From: Sulfurospirillaceae bacterium
Lineage (GTDB): Bacteria; Campylobacterota; Campylobacteria; Campylobacterales; Sulfurospirillaceae
Assembly: GCA_028684065.1 (NCBI GenBank)
Contig: JAQUGO010000002.1
Location: 186,001 to 250,000 of the forward strand
Direction of reading: 5' to 3'
DNA: 64,000 nt
Shown here: positions 36,308 to 45,862 of the stretch, piece by piece
How the letters are laid out: each line of letters starts with the position of its first letter
Numbering within the stretch: position 1 is the stretch's first letter
The notes under the pieces: model-generated
What the model saw: only the letters and a program-made list of their open reading frames with translations
The model's database searches: none
What the model was told of the DNA's origin: nothing
Position numbers and translations under genes: made by a program

Positions 36308-37462
36308 ATGTTAATATCCTATTCTAAAGCATTAGAAATTATTCGCGCAACAATTTTACCTTTGCAATCAACATATAAAACAACATTACTTGAGAGTATT
36401 CATCGTATTGCAAGCCAAGATATTTTTGCAAAATGGGATATGCCAAATGAGACTATGAGTCTCAAAGAGGGGTTTGGCCTTCATCTTGGTTCTCTCCCAA
36501 CTTACCACCTCATAACCGAAGCCAACCCCTTGTTTGTTCCGCCAAACTATGCAATAGAACTCTCCACTGGGTCAACTCTCATTTCTGGTATTAATGCTGT
36601 TATCGCGAAAGAAGATGTTGAATTTAATGCTGATAGTACCCTAAATATTCCATCTTCTCTTCCTGTAGGACACAATATTAAACAACAAGGTGAAGATTTT
36701 TGCCGTAATCAATGCATTGTAAAACGTTGTGAGTCTATTAATGCCTATACCTTATCTGCTCTTGCCAGCCAAGGGTTAACCCATATTGAAACATTTTCTC
36801 CTCCCAAAGTTTCCATCTTAAGTATAGGCAATACTCTACTTTCCTTAGGTGTATCAAAGCAAGATGGTATGGTTTACAATTCTAATGCAATGAGTTTAGC
36901 AGCCCGAATATTAGAGCTTGGAGCATCCATCCAAAGTATTGAAGTTTGTTCTGAAGATACCTCTTTGATTGTTCAGAAGCTTGCTGAATTAAGTGAAGAA
37001 GCCGATTTTATTATCACAACAGGGGGAATGGGAACACAGGATGTTATGCATAAAGCACTAGCGCAAGAAGTATTATCTGTCTTATTTCATTATGTTCAAA
37101 TTAGCCCGGCCAGACCTAGTGCTCTTAGTTTACTCAAAAACAAGCCTATCTTGCACCTTCCTGGACTTCCATTATCATGTCTATTAGGCTTTGAGATGCT
37201 TGGAACTCCCATTCTTAAAAGGCTTCAACATATTCCACTCAATCAACAACCGCCCATTGCCCTCAAAAACCAACAAATGATTACATGCAAAGCTTGTTCG
37301 ACGAGCGCTATACCGGGCGTAAGTGATGGTATTACGTTCACAAATGCACCTGCTTATCAAGCCGCCATGCTCAACACTCTTTCTACATGTAATGGCTATA
37401 TTTTAATTGAAGGGCAAGAACAAATCGAACCTGGCGAAAATGTCCTGTTTTACCCGTTTTAA
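36308..37462 (+). CDS. Divergent MoeA-like molybdopterin protein
   Basis: A 384-residue protein with MoeA domain order: N-terminal linker, beta-rich domain, central MogA-like domain (about 165-310) and C-terminal barrel. MoeA inserts molybdate into adenylylated molybdopterin. Here most signature motifs are altered. The usual SAMDGYA is SLKEGFG (Glu54 for the catalytic Asp), KPGKP is SPARP (266-270), and GLPGNP is GLPLSC (286-291). QQGED (126-130) and TTGGMGTQD (237-245) remain. It may be weakly active, specialised or inactive. It faces moaA with no gap. Confidence 0.75.
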   Translation: MLISYSKALEIIRATILPLQSTYKTTLLESIHRIASQDIFAKWDMPNETMSLKEGFGLHLGSLPTYHLITEANPLFVPPNYAIELSTGSTLISGINAVIAKEDVEFNADSTLNIPSSLPVGHNIKQQGEDFCRNQCIVKRCESINAYTLSALASQGLTHIETFSPPKVSILSIGNTLLSLGVSKQDGMVYNSNAMSLAARILELGASIQSIEVCSEDTSLIVQKLAELSEEADFIITTGGMGTQDVMHKALAQEVLSVLFHYVQISPARPSALSLLKNKPILHLPGLPLSCLLGFEMLGTPILKRLQHIPLNQQPPIALKNQQMITCKACSTSAIPGVSDGITFTNAPAYQAAMLNTLSTCNGYILIEGQEQIEPGENVLFYPF

Positions 37463-38431
37463 TCATCCCCCTGTTTCATAAAAAGCGCGATTTGATGTTT
37501 CATTAGCATCATCTTCTGTCCACTTATTTTTTTCAGGTTTATTGCGTAGAACCTCTTTTAAAATTTCACTCGCACCGATAACATCACCGTTTTGTACCGC
37601 TTCTTTGATACTCATCGCTTCATCAAAATAAAGACAAGGTATCAACATTCCTTCAGCTGTCAATCGAATACGATTACAATCTTCACAAAAATCATGTTTA
37701 TGCGGATCAATAATGCCAAAACGATACCCATCGTCAAATTCAAATAATTGCGCCGGGCTTGAACCCTCTCTACCAATTTCTTTAAAATGATATTTTTTTG
37801 CAACAATTGCCTGTACTTCGTGTGCACTTAAACCTTGTAATTTTTCTTTCGCAAATTTATTTTCCATATACTCAATAAATCGAATGGACATGCCTCGTGC
37901 TTTGGCATACTCTAAAACATCCAATATTTCATCTGCATTTATCCCTTTGATAGGGACCATATTGATTTTTACTTTCAATCCAACTCTTAGTGCTTCATCA
38001 ATACCTGCCATAACCTTGGGTAAAACATCTTTTTGTGCCATCTGCATTGCCACATTCGGCTTTAAACTGTCAAGCGAAATATTAACACGTTTTAGTCCCG
38101 CATCTTTAAGCTTTTGCGCAGCCTCTTTCAAAAGATATCCATTACTTGTTAGGGCCAAATCTAAGCCACTTTTATGCTTATTAATCATCATAATAAAAGC
38201 ATCTAAATCTGTCCTTAGTAAAGGCTCTCCTCCTGTAATTCTAATTTTAGTAATACCTTCATCAATCGCTACTTTAATAAATAAAAAAAGATCTTCAAAA
38301 CTAAGTAAATTTTCCTTAGGAACCCAAGAAAATGGTTTTTCTGGCATACAATATTGGCACCTAAAATTACATCGTTCTGTCACTGAGACTCGAAGATAGC
38401 TTACTTTTCGTCCATGTCCATCTATTAACAT
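37463..38431 (-). CDS. moaA: GTP 3',8-cyclase
   Basis: MoaA is the radical SAM enzyme that starts molybdenum cofactor synthesis from GTP. The N-terminal cluster is CNFRCQYC (Cys21, 25, 28). The C-terminal cluster ligands are in [14 protein letters not shown] and IPCLYFD. The protein ends in the conserved GG needed for activity. It has 322 residues. AAAGGAAAGAG precedes the ATG. Its stop codon abuts that of the moeA-like gene. Confidence 0.96.
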   Translation of the reverse strand: MLIDGHGRKVSYLRVSVTERCNFRCQYCMPEKPFSWVPKENLLSFEDLFLFIKVAIDEGITKIRITGGEPLLRTDLDAFIMMINKHKSGLDLALTSNGYLLKEAAQKLKDAGLKRVNISLDSLKPNVAMQMAQKDVLPKVMAGIDEALRVGLKVKINMVPIKGINADEILDVLEYAKARGMSIRFIEYMENKFAKEKLQGLSAHEVQAIVAKKYHFKEIGREGSSPAQLFEFDDGYRFGIIDPHKHDFCEDCNRIRLTAEGMLIPCLYFDEAMSIKEAVQNGDVIGASEILKEVLRNKPEKNKWTEDDANETSNRAFYETGG

Positions 38432-38507
38432 CTCTTTCCTTTACGTTTAAAACACTTATTATACAAATAAAATATTAAGTTGAAGCTATTTGTAAAAATT
38501 ATTGAGT

Positions 38508-38513
38508 TACAAT
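38508..38513 (+). promoter_or_regulatory. Probable -10 element of the PAS/chemoreceptor pair
   Basis: TACAAT lies 40 bases upstream of the GTG start at 38554, in the divergent gap with moaA. Confidence 0.4.
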
Positions 38514-38553
38514 TTACTCACTTTTAATAAACCGTTAAACAAAGGAGTCAACA

Positions 38554-39066
38554 GTGCAAAAGCCTGTTCCTACTGGCAAAGAACACTCTGTTAATGCGGA
38601 GGCGTTTTTAGTTTCCAAAACTGATACTCAAGGAAAAATTACTTATTGTAATGAACCGTTTATCAAAATTGTTGGTGCAAGCGAACAAGAGCTCTTAGGA
38701 AAGCCTCATAATATTGTGAGACACCCTGATATGCCTCGCGTTATTTTTAAATTACTATGGGATAAGGTTAAAAATAAAGAAGAAATTTTTGCGTACGTCA
38801 AAAACTTAAGTTTTGATGGAGGCTGTTACTGGGTCTATGCTAATATTACTGCTTCCTTAGACAAAAATGGACAAATTGTAGGCTATTACTCCGTTAGACG
38901 TAAAGCCAACCCTAAAGCACTCGATGCGATTAAGCCTCTTTATGAAAAGTTACTCTCTCTTGAAAAAACAGGAGGTATTGAGGCATCGTTTCAATATTTG
39001 ACAGATTTATTACGCGAAAAAGGAGTTAGTTATGAAGAATTTTCAAACAATCTTCAACGATTATAA
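38554..39066 (+). CDS. PAS-domain redox sensor (Aer/CetB-like)
   Basis: A 170-residue cytoplasmic protein that is essentially one PAS domain. It matches the FAD-binding PAS of Aer: [38 protein letters not shown], and [13 protein letters not shown]. In C. jejuni the similar CetB senses energy state and signals through a separate transducer, CetA. Start is GTG 38554 with AAAGGAG six bases upstream. It overlaps the chemoreceptor gene by 35 bases, which supports a working pair. Confidence 0.82.
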   Translation: MQKPVPTGKEHSVNAEAFLVSKTDTQGKITYCNEPFIKIVGASEQELLGKPHNIVRHPDMPRVIFKLLWDKVKNKEEIFAYVKNLSFDGGCYWVYANITASLDKNGQIVGYYSVRRKANPKALDAIKPLYEKLLSLEKTGGIEASFQYLTDLLREKGVSYEEFSNNLQRL

Positions 39067-40465
39067 GCTACCAATTGCTTCACTTTTTGTTTTTGCAATT
39101 GTCGTTGCTTTTCAATGGAGCAATGACGGAGAATTTTTAACGTCAACCCTTCTTTTTGGTGTAACTGTTGGCTCTTTTTTTGGGAATCGAAAAACAATGC
39201 AATGCAATGCTGAATTTTATGAAAAAGTCTTAACTGTTGTTAAAGAAGCTGCACAAGGAAATCTTGAACCTCGTATTGTTAATGTTGACATACACGCACC
39301 AATGGGTAAAGTCGCACTAGGAATTAATGACCTCTTAGACCAAATTGAAGCCTTAATGCGTGAAACTAAAACATCTATTGAAACAGCAAGTGCAGGAAAA
39401 ACACACCGAAATATCTTTAATGAAGGTTTCCGTGGCCTTTTTGCAACCAATGCACGCTATATTAGCGAAGGAGTTAAAGGCATTACAGAAGGTCAAAAAG
39501 GAAAAGCTAGAGGTATGCTCTCTGCTGCTTTTTCAGACCTTGGTAATGGAAATCGTGGCATCATAGAAGTTCAACATGATTTATCCGATGATATTCACAG
39601 CATGACGAGTATTAAAGAATCTTCACAAGCAACTGCTAAAAAGTCTGACGAAAGCCTTGAGACTGTTATAACATTATCTAATGGAATCAAAGAACTTTTG
39701 GAATTATTAATCAGTACCAATGAGGCTATCACATCATTAAGTGAGCGAACAACAGAAATTTCGTCTGTCGTTAATCTTATCAAAGATATTGCCGATCAAA
39801 CCAATCTTTTAGCTCTCAATGCCGCCATTGAAGCAGCACGCGCTGGCGAACATGGGCGAGGATTTGCTGTCGTTGCTGATGAAGTACGAAAACTAGCAGA
39901 ACGCACACAAAAAGCTACCCAAGAAATTTCAATGACTATTCAAACACTCCAACAAGAAACGAATGGTATCCATGCTAATTCTGAACGTATCAGCACTATT
40001 GCCAATACCAGTGGCGATAATGTCATTCATTTTGAGGAAGCCCTTAAAGAGTTTAGTACCGTTGCCAATCGAACAGCAACTATTTCTCAGACCTTAGAAA
40101 ATAAAATATTTACTACCTTAGCCAAAATTGATCATATCGTTTTTAAAACAACAGCTTACTCTGCCATCCTTAACGAAAAAGCCGATACTATTATCGCTGA
40201 CCACAAAGCATGCAGACTAGGTACTTGGTATCAAAATAGTGATACCAAAGAGAGATTTGGGTCAACAAAATCTTATATTATGCTTGAAGAACCACACAAA
40301 GTTGTTCATACATGTGTTTTAGAAAATGCAGAGCGCGTACAAAATGGCTATTCTATGAATAATCTACATGCCTTCATTGATACTTTTAAAACAATGGAAG
40401 ATTCAAGTGCTAAACTCTTTAAACTTTTGGATTCAATGATTTCTGAAGTTTCTGCACATAAGTGA
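39032..40465 (+). CDS. Methyl-accepting chemotaxis protein with C-terminal CZB domain
   Basis: A 477-residue transducer without a periplasmic sensor domain. It has two close N-terminal hydrophobic segments (about 13-28 and 37-51), a HAMP-like region, the signalling hairpin [20 protein letters not shown] (253-272), and a C-terminal zinc-binding CZB domain. All four CZB ligands are visible: His368, Cys394 in [10 protein letters not shown], His422 and His426. ATG 39032 has a perfect AAAAGGAG site. With the PAS gene it forms a split Aer-type energy-taxis receptor; CZB may add zinc or hypochlorite sensing as in relatives. Confidence 0.88.
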   Translation: MKNFQTIFNDYKLPIASLFVFAIVVAFQWSNDGEFLTSTLLFGVTVGSFFGNRKTMQCNAEFYEKVLTVVKEAAQGNLEPRIVNVDIHAPMGKVALGINDLLDQIEALMRETKTSIETASAGKTHRNIFNEGFRGLFATNARYISEGVKGITEGQKGKARGMLSAAFSDLGNGNRGIIEVQHDLSDDIHSMTSIKESSQATAKKSDESLETVITLSNGIKELLELLISTNEAITSLSERTTEISSVVNLIKDIADQTNLLALNAAIEAARAGEHGRGFAVVADEVRKLAERTQKATQEISMTIQTLQQETNGIHANSERISTIANTSGDNVIHFEEALKEFSTVANRTATISQTLENKIFTTLAKIDHIVFKTTAYSAILNEKADTIIADHKACRLGTWYQNSDTKERFGSTKSYIMLEEPHKVVHTCVLENAERVQNGYSMNNLHAFIDTFKTMEDSSAKLFKLLDSMISEVSAHK

Positions 40466-40474
40466 AAATTGTAT

Positions 40475-40502
40475 AAAAGAAGGGGCTAACGCCTCTTCTT
40501 TT
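40475..40502. terminator. Bidirectional rho-independent terminator
   Basis: AAAAGAAGGGGC (40475-40486) and GCCTCTTCTTTT (40491-40502) form a 12-pair stem (one G-U) with loop TAAC. A-rich and T-rich ends flank it on both sides. It separates the chemoreceptor from the convergent gene, whose stop it touches. Confidence 0.85.
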
Positions 40503-41007
40503 ATTTTAAATTTGCAAGCTTTAAAACCAAATCTATTTCACCTATTCCCACACGTAAATCTTTAGCAATTTCTGCTTCACTTTTCCCTTTTGCAAACTGA
40601 GCCACTATCATCTTTTCATTTGAGGAAGCAGAAGATGTCGGCATACAGCTCATCTCTTTGGTACGACTTTCAATGCGGTCAATACGCGCCGTTTGTTCTG
40701 TTTGAAATGTTTGCATGATAGATTCGATATCTTGCAAGGAAGAGACCATAGGAATGACCGTATTTTGTATTTCATGTTTTACTTTTTCCAGTATTCGCTG
40801 CTCTATTTCTTGCGGGTCAATCGCATTATGCTGCGATAACTCTTTGATACTCTTACTAAGTTGGTGATTTTGAAAATTCAGTTCTTCAATACTCTTTTCA
40901 TACATCAGCAATTTCTTATTTACTTCAATATCTCTGATATAAACCATTAAAAAAACAATGATAACAAGTGCACTTAAAGCTAGAAAAGCCAAAGTTTCAA
41001 TACTCAC
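40501..41007 (-). CDS. Membrane-anchored coiled-coil protein
   Basis: A 168-residue protein with an N-terminal transmembrane helix (about 5-24), a long coiled coil (about 35-120), a low-complexity SSASS linker, and a C-terminal ~40-residue segment AQFAKGKSEAEIAKDLRVGI that looks like a small helix-turn-helix. This layout fits DUF6115-type proteins of Campylobacterota. Function unknown. It overlaps the preceding gene by 11 bases, suggesting co-expression. Confidence 0.65.
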   Translation of the reverse strand: MSIETLAFLALSALVIIVFLMVYIRDIEVNKKLLMYEKSIEELNFQNHQLSKSIKELSQHNAIDPQEIEQRILEKVKHEIQNTVIPMVSSLQDIESIMQTFQTEQTARIDRIESRTKEMSCMPTSSASSNEKMIVAQFAKGKSEAEIAKDLRVGIGEIDLVLKLANLK

Positions 41008-41527
41008 TATGTAATCCTTTCATCTGACGTATCATAGCACGTTCACATGCTACCATATAGGCACTCCAAGTTTGTTCATCATCGTCATGCATCATTTCTA
41101 TTTTGGCCAAAGTTTCACTTTGTGCTCTAAAAAATACAGGTATATTTCTTCGTGGAAATGTCGGCAAATCAATTCTACCATAGTAGTGTTCTCCTGCACA
41201 TAATGCAGGCGTATCACATTGAAAATATCCATGACCAATAGATTCTATACTTGCCTTACATGTAAGGATAGAATCATCATTGCTATCCGAATGTAATGAG
41301 TGAGTCAATGTATCTATTTTTCGATGAAGCTCGATGAGTAATGTTAATAAAACTTGATCACTATCATCAGCTATTTTTCGTATTTTTGGTGTTTTTAGCC
41401 ATGCGCCAAGAGGATCATCGTTCATTTGCATTAAACTATAATACTCCTTCATAAAATCCGAATTCTCGACAGTACCCTTGTCAAATACAATGGCTAAAAC
41501 TGCAGGAACCAAACGAATTTCGCTCAT
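40997..41527 (-). CDS. Conserved protein of unknown function, possibly PilZ-like
   Basis: A 176-residue soluble protein. The second half (CKASIESIGHGYFQCDTPALCAGEHYYGRIDLP) faintly resembles a PilZ-type beta barrel, but the c-di-GMP RxxxR and DxSxxG motifs are not evident, so this is weak. The first half is helical with no named motif. It sits between mqnP (two bases after it) and the coiled-coil gene, and the three probably form one transcript. Confidence 0.55.
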   Translation of the reverse strand: MSEIRLVPAVLAIVFDKGTVENSDFMKEYYSLMQMNDDPLGAWLKTPKIRKIADDSDQVLLTLLIELHRKIDTLTHSLHSDSNDDSILTCKASIESIGHGYFQCDTPALCAGEHYYGRIDLPTFPRRNIPVFFRAQSETLAKIEMMHDDDEQTWSAYMVACERAMIRQMKGLHSEY

Positions 41528-41529
41528 CT

Positions 41530-42411
41530 TTATATCCTATCACACAAAATAAAAATAAAAAATATAATGCCCAAATAACCATTTAGAGTAAAGAATGCTC
41601 TGTCAATCTTCGAAAAATCTTTAATAACTATTCGATGTTCTGCATAGAGAATCATAGCTGAAATAGCCACACCACAATATGCCAACAAGCCTAACTTCGC
41701 AGTAATGACAAATAACAACCAAAATAAAATCGTTTGTGCGTGAAATAATCTTGAGATAAAAAAAGTAGCATCCTTGCCAAAACGAGAAGGAATTGAAAAC
41801 AGGCCATTTTCCTGATCATATTCCATATCTTGCAAAGAATAAAGTAAATCAAAACCTGCTACCCAATACATCACACCAAGTGAGAGTAATATTGCCCATA
41901 AAGGGATATTTTCACCAACGGCAACTGCTCCTGCAATGGGTGCTAAACCTAAAGAGAGCCCAAGAACTAAGTGAGCATAAGGAGAGAAGCGTTTGAAGAG
42001 TGAGTAGCCTGCTAGAATACCTAAAATAGGAAACGATAAATAAAAGGCTAATGGATTAATCAGATAGGCAACAGCACAAAAAATAAGTGCATTTAGTAGA
42101 ATAAAAAATTTCATATTTCCAGAACCTACACGCCCATCGACACTAGGTCTCATCGCTGTTCGCGGGTTATATTGGTCAATATCTCTATCGGCATAACGAT
42201 TAAATGCCATTGCAAAATTACGGGCACTTACTGCGGCCAATAGACCAAGCACGAGAAGCGTCCATCCAAACCAAAGTGAGCCATTAAGCTCTTTGGCATA
42301 AACAATCATTGCTATAAAAATAAAAGGTAATGAAAAAATTGAATGCTTAAACATAATCAATTCATTAATATCTTTAAGTGTATTCCACCATTTAACCACG
42401 TATGACCCCAA
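41530..42411 (-). CDS. mqnP: UbiA-family prenyltransferase, menaquinone biosynthesis
   Basis: A 293-residue membrane prenyltransferase with about eight helices. The two Asp-rich motifs are present: MAFNRYADRDIDQYNPRTAM and SLQDMEYDQENGLFSIPSRF. Campylobacterota make menaquinone by the futalosine route, in which MqnP attaches the isoprenoid tail; that is the likely role since ubiquinone is not made in this group. The start is uncertain: TTG 42411 or GTG 42399. A quinone supply fits the nuo operon nearby. Confidence 0.82.
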   Translation of the reverse strand: MGSYVVKWWNTLKDINELIMFKHSIFSLPFIFIAMIVYAKELNGSLWFGWTLLVLGLLAAVSARNFAMAFNRYADRDIDQYNPRTAMRPSVDGRVGSGNMKFFILLNALIFCAVAYLINPLAFYLSFPILGILAGYSLFKRFSPYAHLVLGLSLGLAPIAGAVAVGENIPLWAILLSLGVMYWVAGFDLLYSLQDMEYDQENGLFSIPSRFGKDATFFISRLFHAQTILFWLLFVITAKLGLLAYCGVAISAMILYAEHRIVIKDFSKIDRAFFTLNGYLGIIFFIFILCDRI

Positions 42412-42454
42412 AAATTAGATGAATTAATTTTACAACAAAACGGTTTAAAAGTGT

Positions 42455-42460
42455 TATAAT
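42455..42460 (+). promoter_or_regulatory. Probable -10 element of miaA
   Basis: A perfect TATAAT lies 32 bases upstream of the miaA TTG start, in the divergent gap with mqnP. Confidence 0.55.
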
Positions 42461-42492
42461 TAATCTTGTAAAACACGAGATTAAGGGCTTTT

Positions 42493-43398
42493 TTGAAAAC
42501 TATTGCTATTTTAGGACCTACGGCTTCGGGTAAAACAGCACTTTCCATTGCACTTGCCCTTGAGCATCAGGGAATTATCTTATCGCTTGATTCACTGAGT
42601 ATTTATAAAGAAATTGATATAGCCTCTGCCAAACCAACCCTAGAAGAGCGGCAAGGAATCCCCCACTTTGGTATTGATGAACTTTTGCCTAATGAGCCGT
42701 TTAATGTTGTGATGTTTTTTGAACTTTACAAAAAAGCTCTTACTTATGCAAAGTGCCACGATAAAAATCTTTTTATCGTTGGAGGAACAGGGTTTTACCT
42801 TAAAGCATTGATGGATGGATTAAGCCAGAAGCCTTCTATTTCTTTACATGTCAAAGAGCAAATTCAAACACACCTGCACAATCTTCCTGAAACGTATGCG
42901 ATGATTGAGCACTACGATAGCGCTTATGCACAAAAAATCGCCTCAACGGATCGTTACCGTATTGAAAAATGGCTAGAAATATTTCTCTCAGCAAACACCA
43001 TTCCTAGTGCATATCTTATATCGCACAAAAATAAAGCTCTTTTAGAAGATGTTGAACTATTTGAGATTGAAACGGACAAAGAAGCTTTGCGTAAAAAAAT
43101 TGCGCTTCGTACGGAGCTAATGTTAAAAAATGGTCTTATAGATGAAGTTTTTGCTTTGGAGAACCACTATACTAGAGCGCCCCAATGCATGAAATCTATT
43201 GGCATTAAAGAAGTATTAGATTATTTTGATGGTAAATATGCTCTTAACTTACTACACGAGAAAATTACTACCAACACGGTACAACTTGCTAAACGACAAC
43301 GCACTTTTAATACCTCTCAATTCCCTCCCCATATTAAACAGCCTTTAGAGAAACTATATGGTATCATTTCTGAAACCTTACATGGAGAGCCATTTTAG
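42493..43398 (+). CDS. miaA: tRNA dimethylallyltransferase
   Basis: MiaA isopentenylates A37 in tRNAs reading codons that start with U. The P-loop GPTASGKTAL is at the N-terminus, followed by LSLDSLSIYKEIDIASAKP and VGGTGFYLKALMDGL. The C-terminal KRQRTFNTSQF is also typical. The length is 301 residues. The start is TTG 42493 with an AAGGGC site. Its stop codon overlaps the convergent pflA stop. Confidence 0.94.
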   Translation: MKTIAILGPTASGKTALSIALALEHQGIILSLDSLSIYKEIDIASAKPTLEERQGIPHFGIDELLPNEPFNVVMFFELYKKALTYAKCHDKNLFIVGGTGFYLKALMDGLSQKPSISLHVKEQIQTHLHNLPETYAMIEHYDSAYAQKIASTDRYRIEKWLEIFLSANTIPSAYLISHKNKALLEDVELFEIETDKEALRKKIALRTELMLKNGLIDEVFALENHYTRAPQCMKSIGIKEVLDYFDGKYALNLLHEKITTNTVQLAKRQRTFNTSQFPPHIKQPLEKLYGIISETLHGEPF

Positions 43399-45788
43399 AA
43401 AAGTTTTAAGTTCTCTTGGCAAATAGATTTCCATGAGCTTGTTTCATTATTGTCAATGCATTGTGAAAAATACTCTTTTGCTTTTTGCTCGTCTTTATTT
43501 TTTAAGCTAAGTTCACCCGCATTATAATACGCTCTAATTTTATCTTTACTCTCTAACTTTTGCTTTAGTAATGTCTCTACTAAATTAAGGGCTTCCATGT
43601 CCTTTCCTAACCGTTTAAGTGCTTCAATATAATTAAATTCTACCCATGGTGAAAGCGTTGATGATTTAAAATCTTTTTGTAATTTTAAAATACTTTGTGC
43701 ATATTTACTAAGCATTAAATCATCTTTGGTGTCATTACTATAGCGAATCATTTCAGCATAGATATCGATAGAACTAAAATCATGTGGATAGTCCTTATCT
43801 ATCAAATCCACAATACTCAAGGCATCTTCTATTTTTTTGAGTTTCATTAAAGCAAAAAACATACTATGCAATGTTGGTTGTGCTATTTTGCGTTTGACAC
43901 TTTGTGATAAGGCTATAATATCGTTTTTAAAATCTATTACTTTTTGAAATTGCCCCATTTTGTAAAGAGCATCTACCTCTTTTTGCGACCACGCAAAACG
44001 CATCTCTAGCTTTGGCTCTTTAAGATGTTTGACACTAATTTCTTCAGCACGATCAAAGCGAGATAACTTCATAAAGCAGTCAAAAAGCTTTTCTTCACTT
44101 TGAACACCATCAAAAATTAATTTATACTCTTCCGTTAAACCAATCACTTCTTGGCATTTATTTTCTTTCAAGTAGTTCAATGAAAGTGATTTTGCCGCAC
44201 TGTAAATAAGCTCTTCGGGCTTTTCATCGTACGTACCACTGACTGCCAAAAGTTCATTCTTCATGGCTAACAATTCACTAAATTTTTCTTGTTTGACTAA
44301 TAGTTTCGCTTTTTCTATTAATGCTTTTTCACCAATTGGATTACTCCCGTAATTCTTAATAAGCTTGTCATAATAACTGGCTAACTTAGTTTCATTTGAC
44401 TCATTGAGTTTAAAAAAGAGCGCATCAAGACTTTCTTTTACATCTCCTACAAACTCTCCATTAAGTTTATACTCACTTAAATATTCTTGATATTTATCAT
44501 AGGCTGCTTGGACTTCATTACCCTTTGCATGCCAATCTCCACTCTCTTTTAAAAGCTGTTCACGCATCTCATCTTTTTTTGTCAAATTTTCTAACAATAA
44601 ATCCGCTATTTTTGCAGCCAAATCATATAAACCGTGTTCATTAAGCCTTTTTGCTAATTTGTGACTCTCTTCTTTATCTTTGAGTAAAAAATTTGCATTA
44701 GCATTGAGCACTTTCAAGAGATACTCTTTAGCTTCTTTTAGCTTTCCTGCATCCATTTGATGATCACCTAAGCGAATAGCCGCTTCTGATGCAATATCTA
44801 GATCACGGGCACTGTAAAGCACTTCTAAGTAGAGCTTAAGAGCTTTATCTTTCTCTTTTTTTGCAAAAAGATTGTCCGCAAAAAGCAAAATAGCTTTTTT
44901 AGTAAAGTTGCTCTCAGCATGCTCACTCACTAATATATCAATAAAATAATTAGCATCAGCCTTTGAGCCCATTTTTAGATATGTCTTTGCCATTAGCATA
45001 AATACTTCAGGAATATTTTCATCACTGGTGAACTCTTTAGACCAACGTTTTGCCATGGTAATAAGGTCTTCTGAATCAAAACTTGCTGAGGCACTATTTT
45101 CATCTTGTGCACTTAACACTTTATCCATAGAACGCATACTATAAAGCTCTAATTCACTTCGAAAAATAGAATTAGGAAAAAGCGTTAAAACTTTTTTAAC
45201 ATCTTTTACCACTTCCTCAAATAAACCATTTTCATACTCTTTTTTAATATCTAAATAGAGTTGTATATCTTTGCTTTGTGCATAAGAAATCGGGGCACCG
45301 TTCAAATCAAGTGCACCAATATAAGGACGCTTATATTTTTCAAAATTAATAGGAAAATCTAAACCATTTAAGACAGGTTTTTCTGCATATAAAGAAGCTT
45401 CTTCTAAAAGAATAATCCAATGGGTATAATATTTTTGCACGGGTTGAGCTAATATAGCAGTAGTATTATATAAAGAATCTTCTACAGGAAGAATTTTTGA
45501 ATTAACTTTGGGTTCAATTGCAATATAAAACTCTTTATCTTTTTCATAAAAATCAATTTCTGCTAGTTTAAGTTTTTTAGATTCAAATGTTTTATGGATA
45601 CTTTTATCAATTTTGCAAATATAATGTTTTTTTTCAAAAGCATCAGAAATTGTTTCACAAATAAGTGGCTTTGTATCAATAATATGCAAAATTGCATAAT
45701 TAATTTTGCTCTCTTTACCACTGTTAAAGACAATATCTAGGGCAAATATATGTACCGATAAGACAAGAAGGATTAAAATTAATTTCAT
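43395..45788 (-). CDS. pflA: TPR-repeat periplasmic protein, PflA-like flagellar motor component
   Basis: A 797-residue protein with a signal peptide (MKLILILLVLSVHIFALDI), an N-terminal beta-type domain and many TPR-like helical repeats from about residue 170 to the end (for example AKTYLKMGSKADANYFIDIL). In Campylobacter, PflA is a periplasmic motor scaffold needed for rotation; its gene follows nuoN there too, as I recall. N-glycosylation sequons ESNFT, ESNET and DNNET are present. It lacks a ribosome-binding site, and TATAAT lies six bases before the ATG within an inverted repeat. Confidence 0.83.
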   Translation of the reverse strand: MKLILILLVLSVHIFALDIVFNSGKESKINYAILHIIDTKPLICETISDAFEKKHYICKIDKSIHKTFESKKLKLAEIDFYEKDKEFYIAIEPKVNSKILPVEDSLYNTTAILAQPVQKYYTHWIILLEEASLYAEKPVLNGLDFPINFEKYKRPYIGALDLNGAPISYAQSKDIQLYLDIKKEYENGLFEEVVKDVKKVLTLFPNSIFRSELELYSMRSMDKVLSAQDENSASASFDSEDLITMAKRWSKEFTSDENIPEVFMLMAKTYLKMGSKADANYFIDILVSEHAESNFTKKAILLFADNLFAKKEKDKALKLYLEVLYSARDLDIASEAAIRLGDHQMDAGKLKEAKEYLLKVLNANANFLLKDKEESHKLAKRLNEHGLYDLAAKIADLLLENLTKKDEMREQLLKESGDWHAKGNEVQAAYDKYQEYLSEYKLNGEFVGDVKESLDALFFKLNESNETKLASYYDKLIKNYGSNPIGEKALIEKAKLLVKQEKFSELLAMKNELLAVSGTYDEKPEELIYSAAKSLSLNYLKENKCQEVIGLTEEYKLIFDGVQSEEKLFDCFMKLSRFDRAEEISVKHLKEPKLEMRFAWSQKEVDALYKMGQFQKVIDFKNDIIALSQSVKRKIAQPTLHSMFFALMKLKKIEDALSIVDLIDKDYPHDFSSIDIYAEMIRYSNDTKDDLMLSKYAQSILKLQKDFKSSTLSPWVEFNYIEALKRLGKDMEALNLVETLLKQKLESKDKIRAYYNAGELSLKNKDEQKAKEYFSQCIDNNETSSWKSICQENLKLF

Positions 45789-45817
45789 GGGTACATTATA
45801 GCAAAATATGTACCCAT
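45787..45817. promoter_or_regulatory. Inverted repeat overlapping the pflA -10 and start codon
   Basis: ATGGGTACAT (45787-45796) and ATGTACCCAT (45808-45817) are perfect 10-base arms around an 11-base spacer. Read for pflA, the spacer side holds TATAAT (45800-45795), and the distal arm includes the start codon. On the plus strand a T7 run follows the hairpin. It could be an operator, a leaderless promoter or a transcription barrier after nuoN. Confidence 0.55.
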
Positions 45818-45862
45818 TTTTTTAAGAGCAATGAAGTGAAAGCGGTGTAATAAAACCTCTTT

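Noticed and set aside
45789-45862. The pflA inverted repeat as a simple terminator of the nuo operon
   Set aside because: The T-run lies on the plus-strand side of the hairpin, the wrong side for transcription from nuoN. A regulatory or leaderless role fits better.
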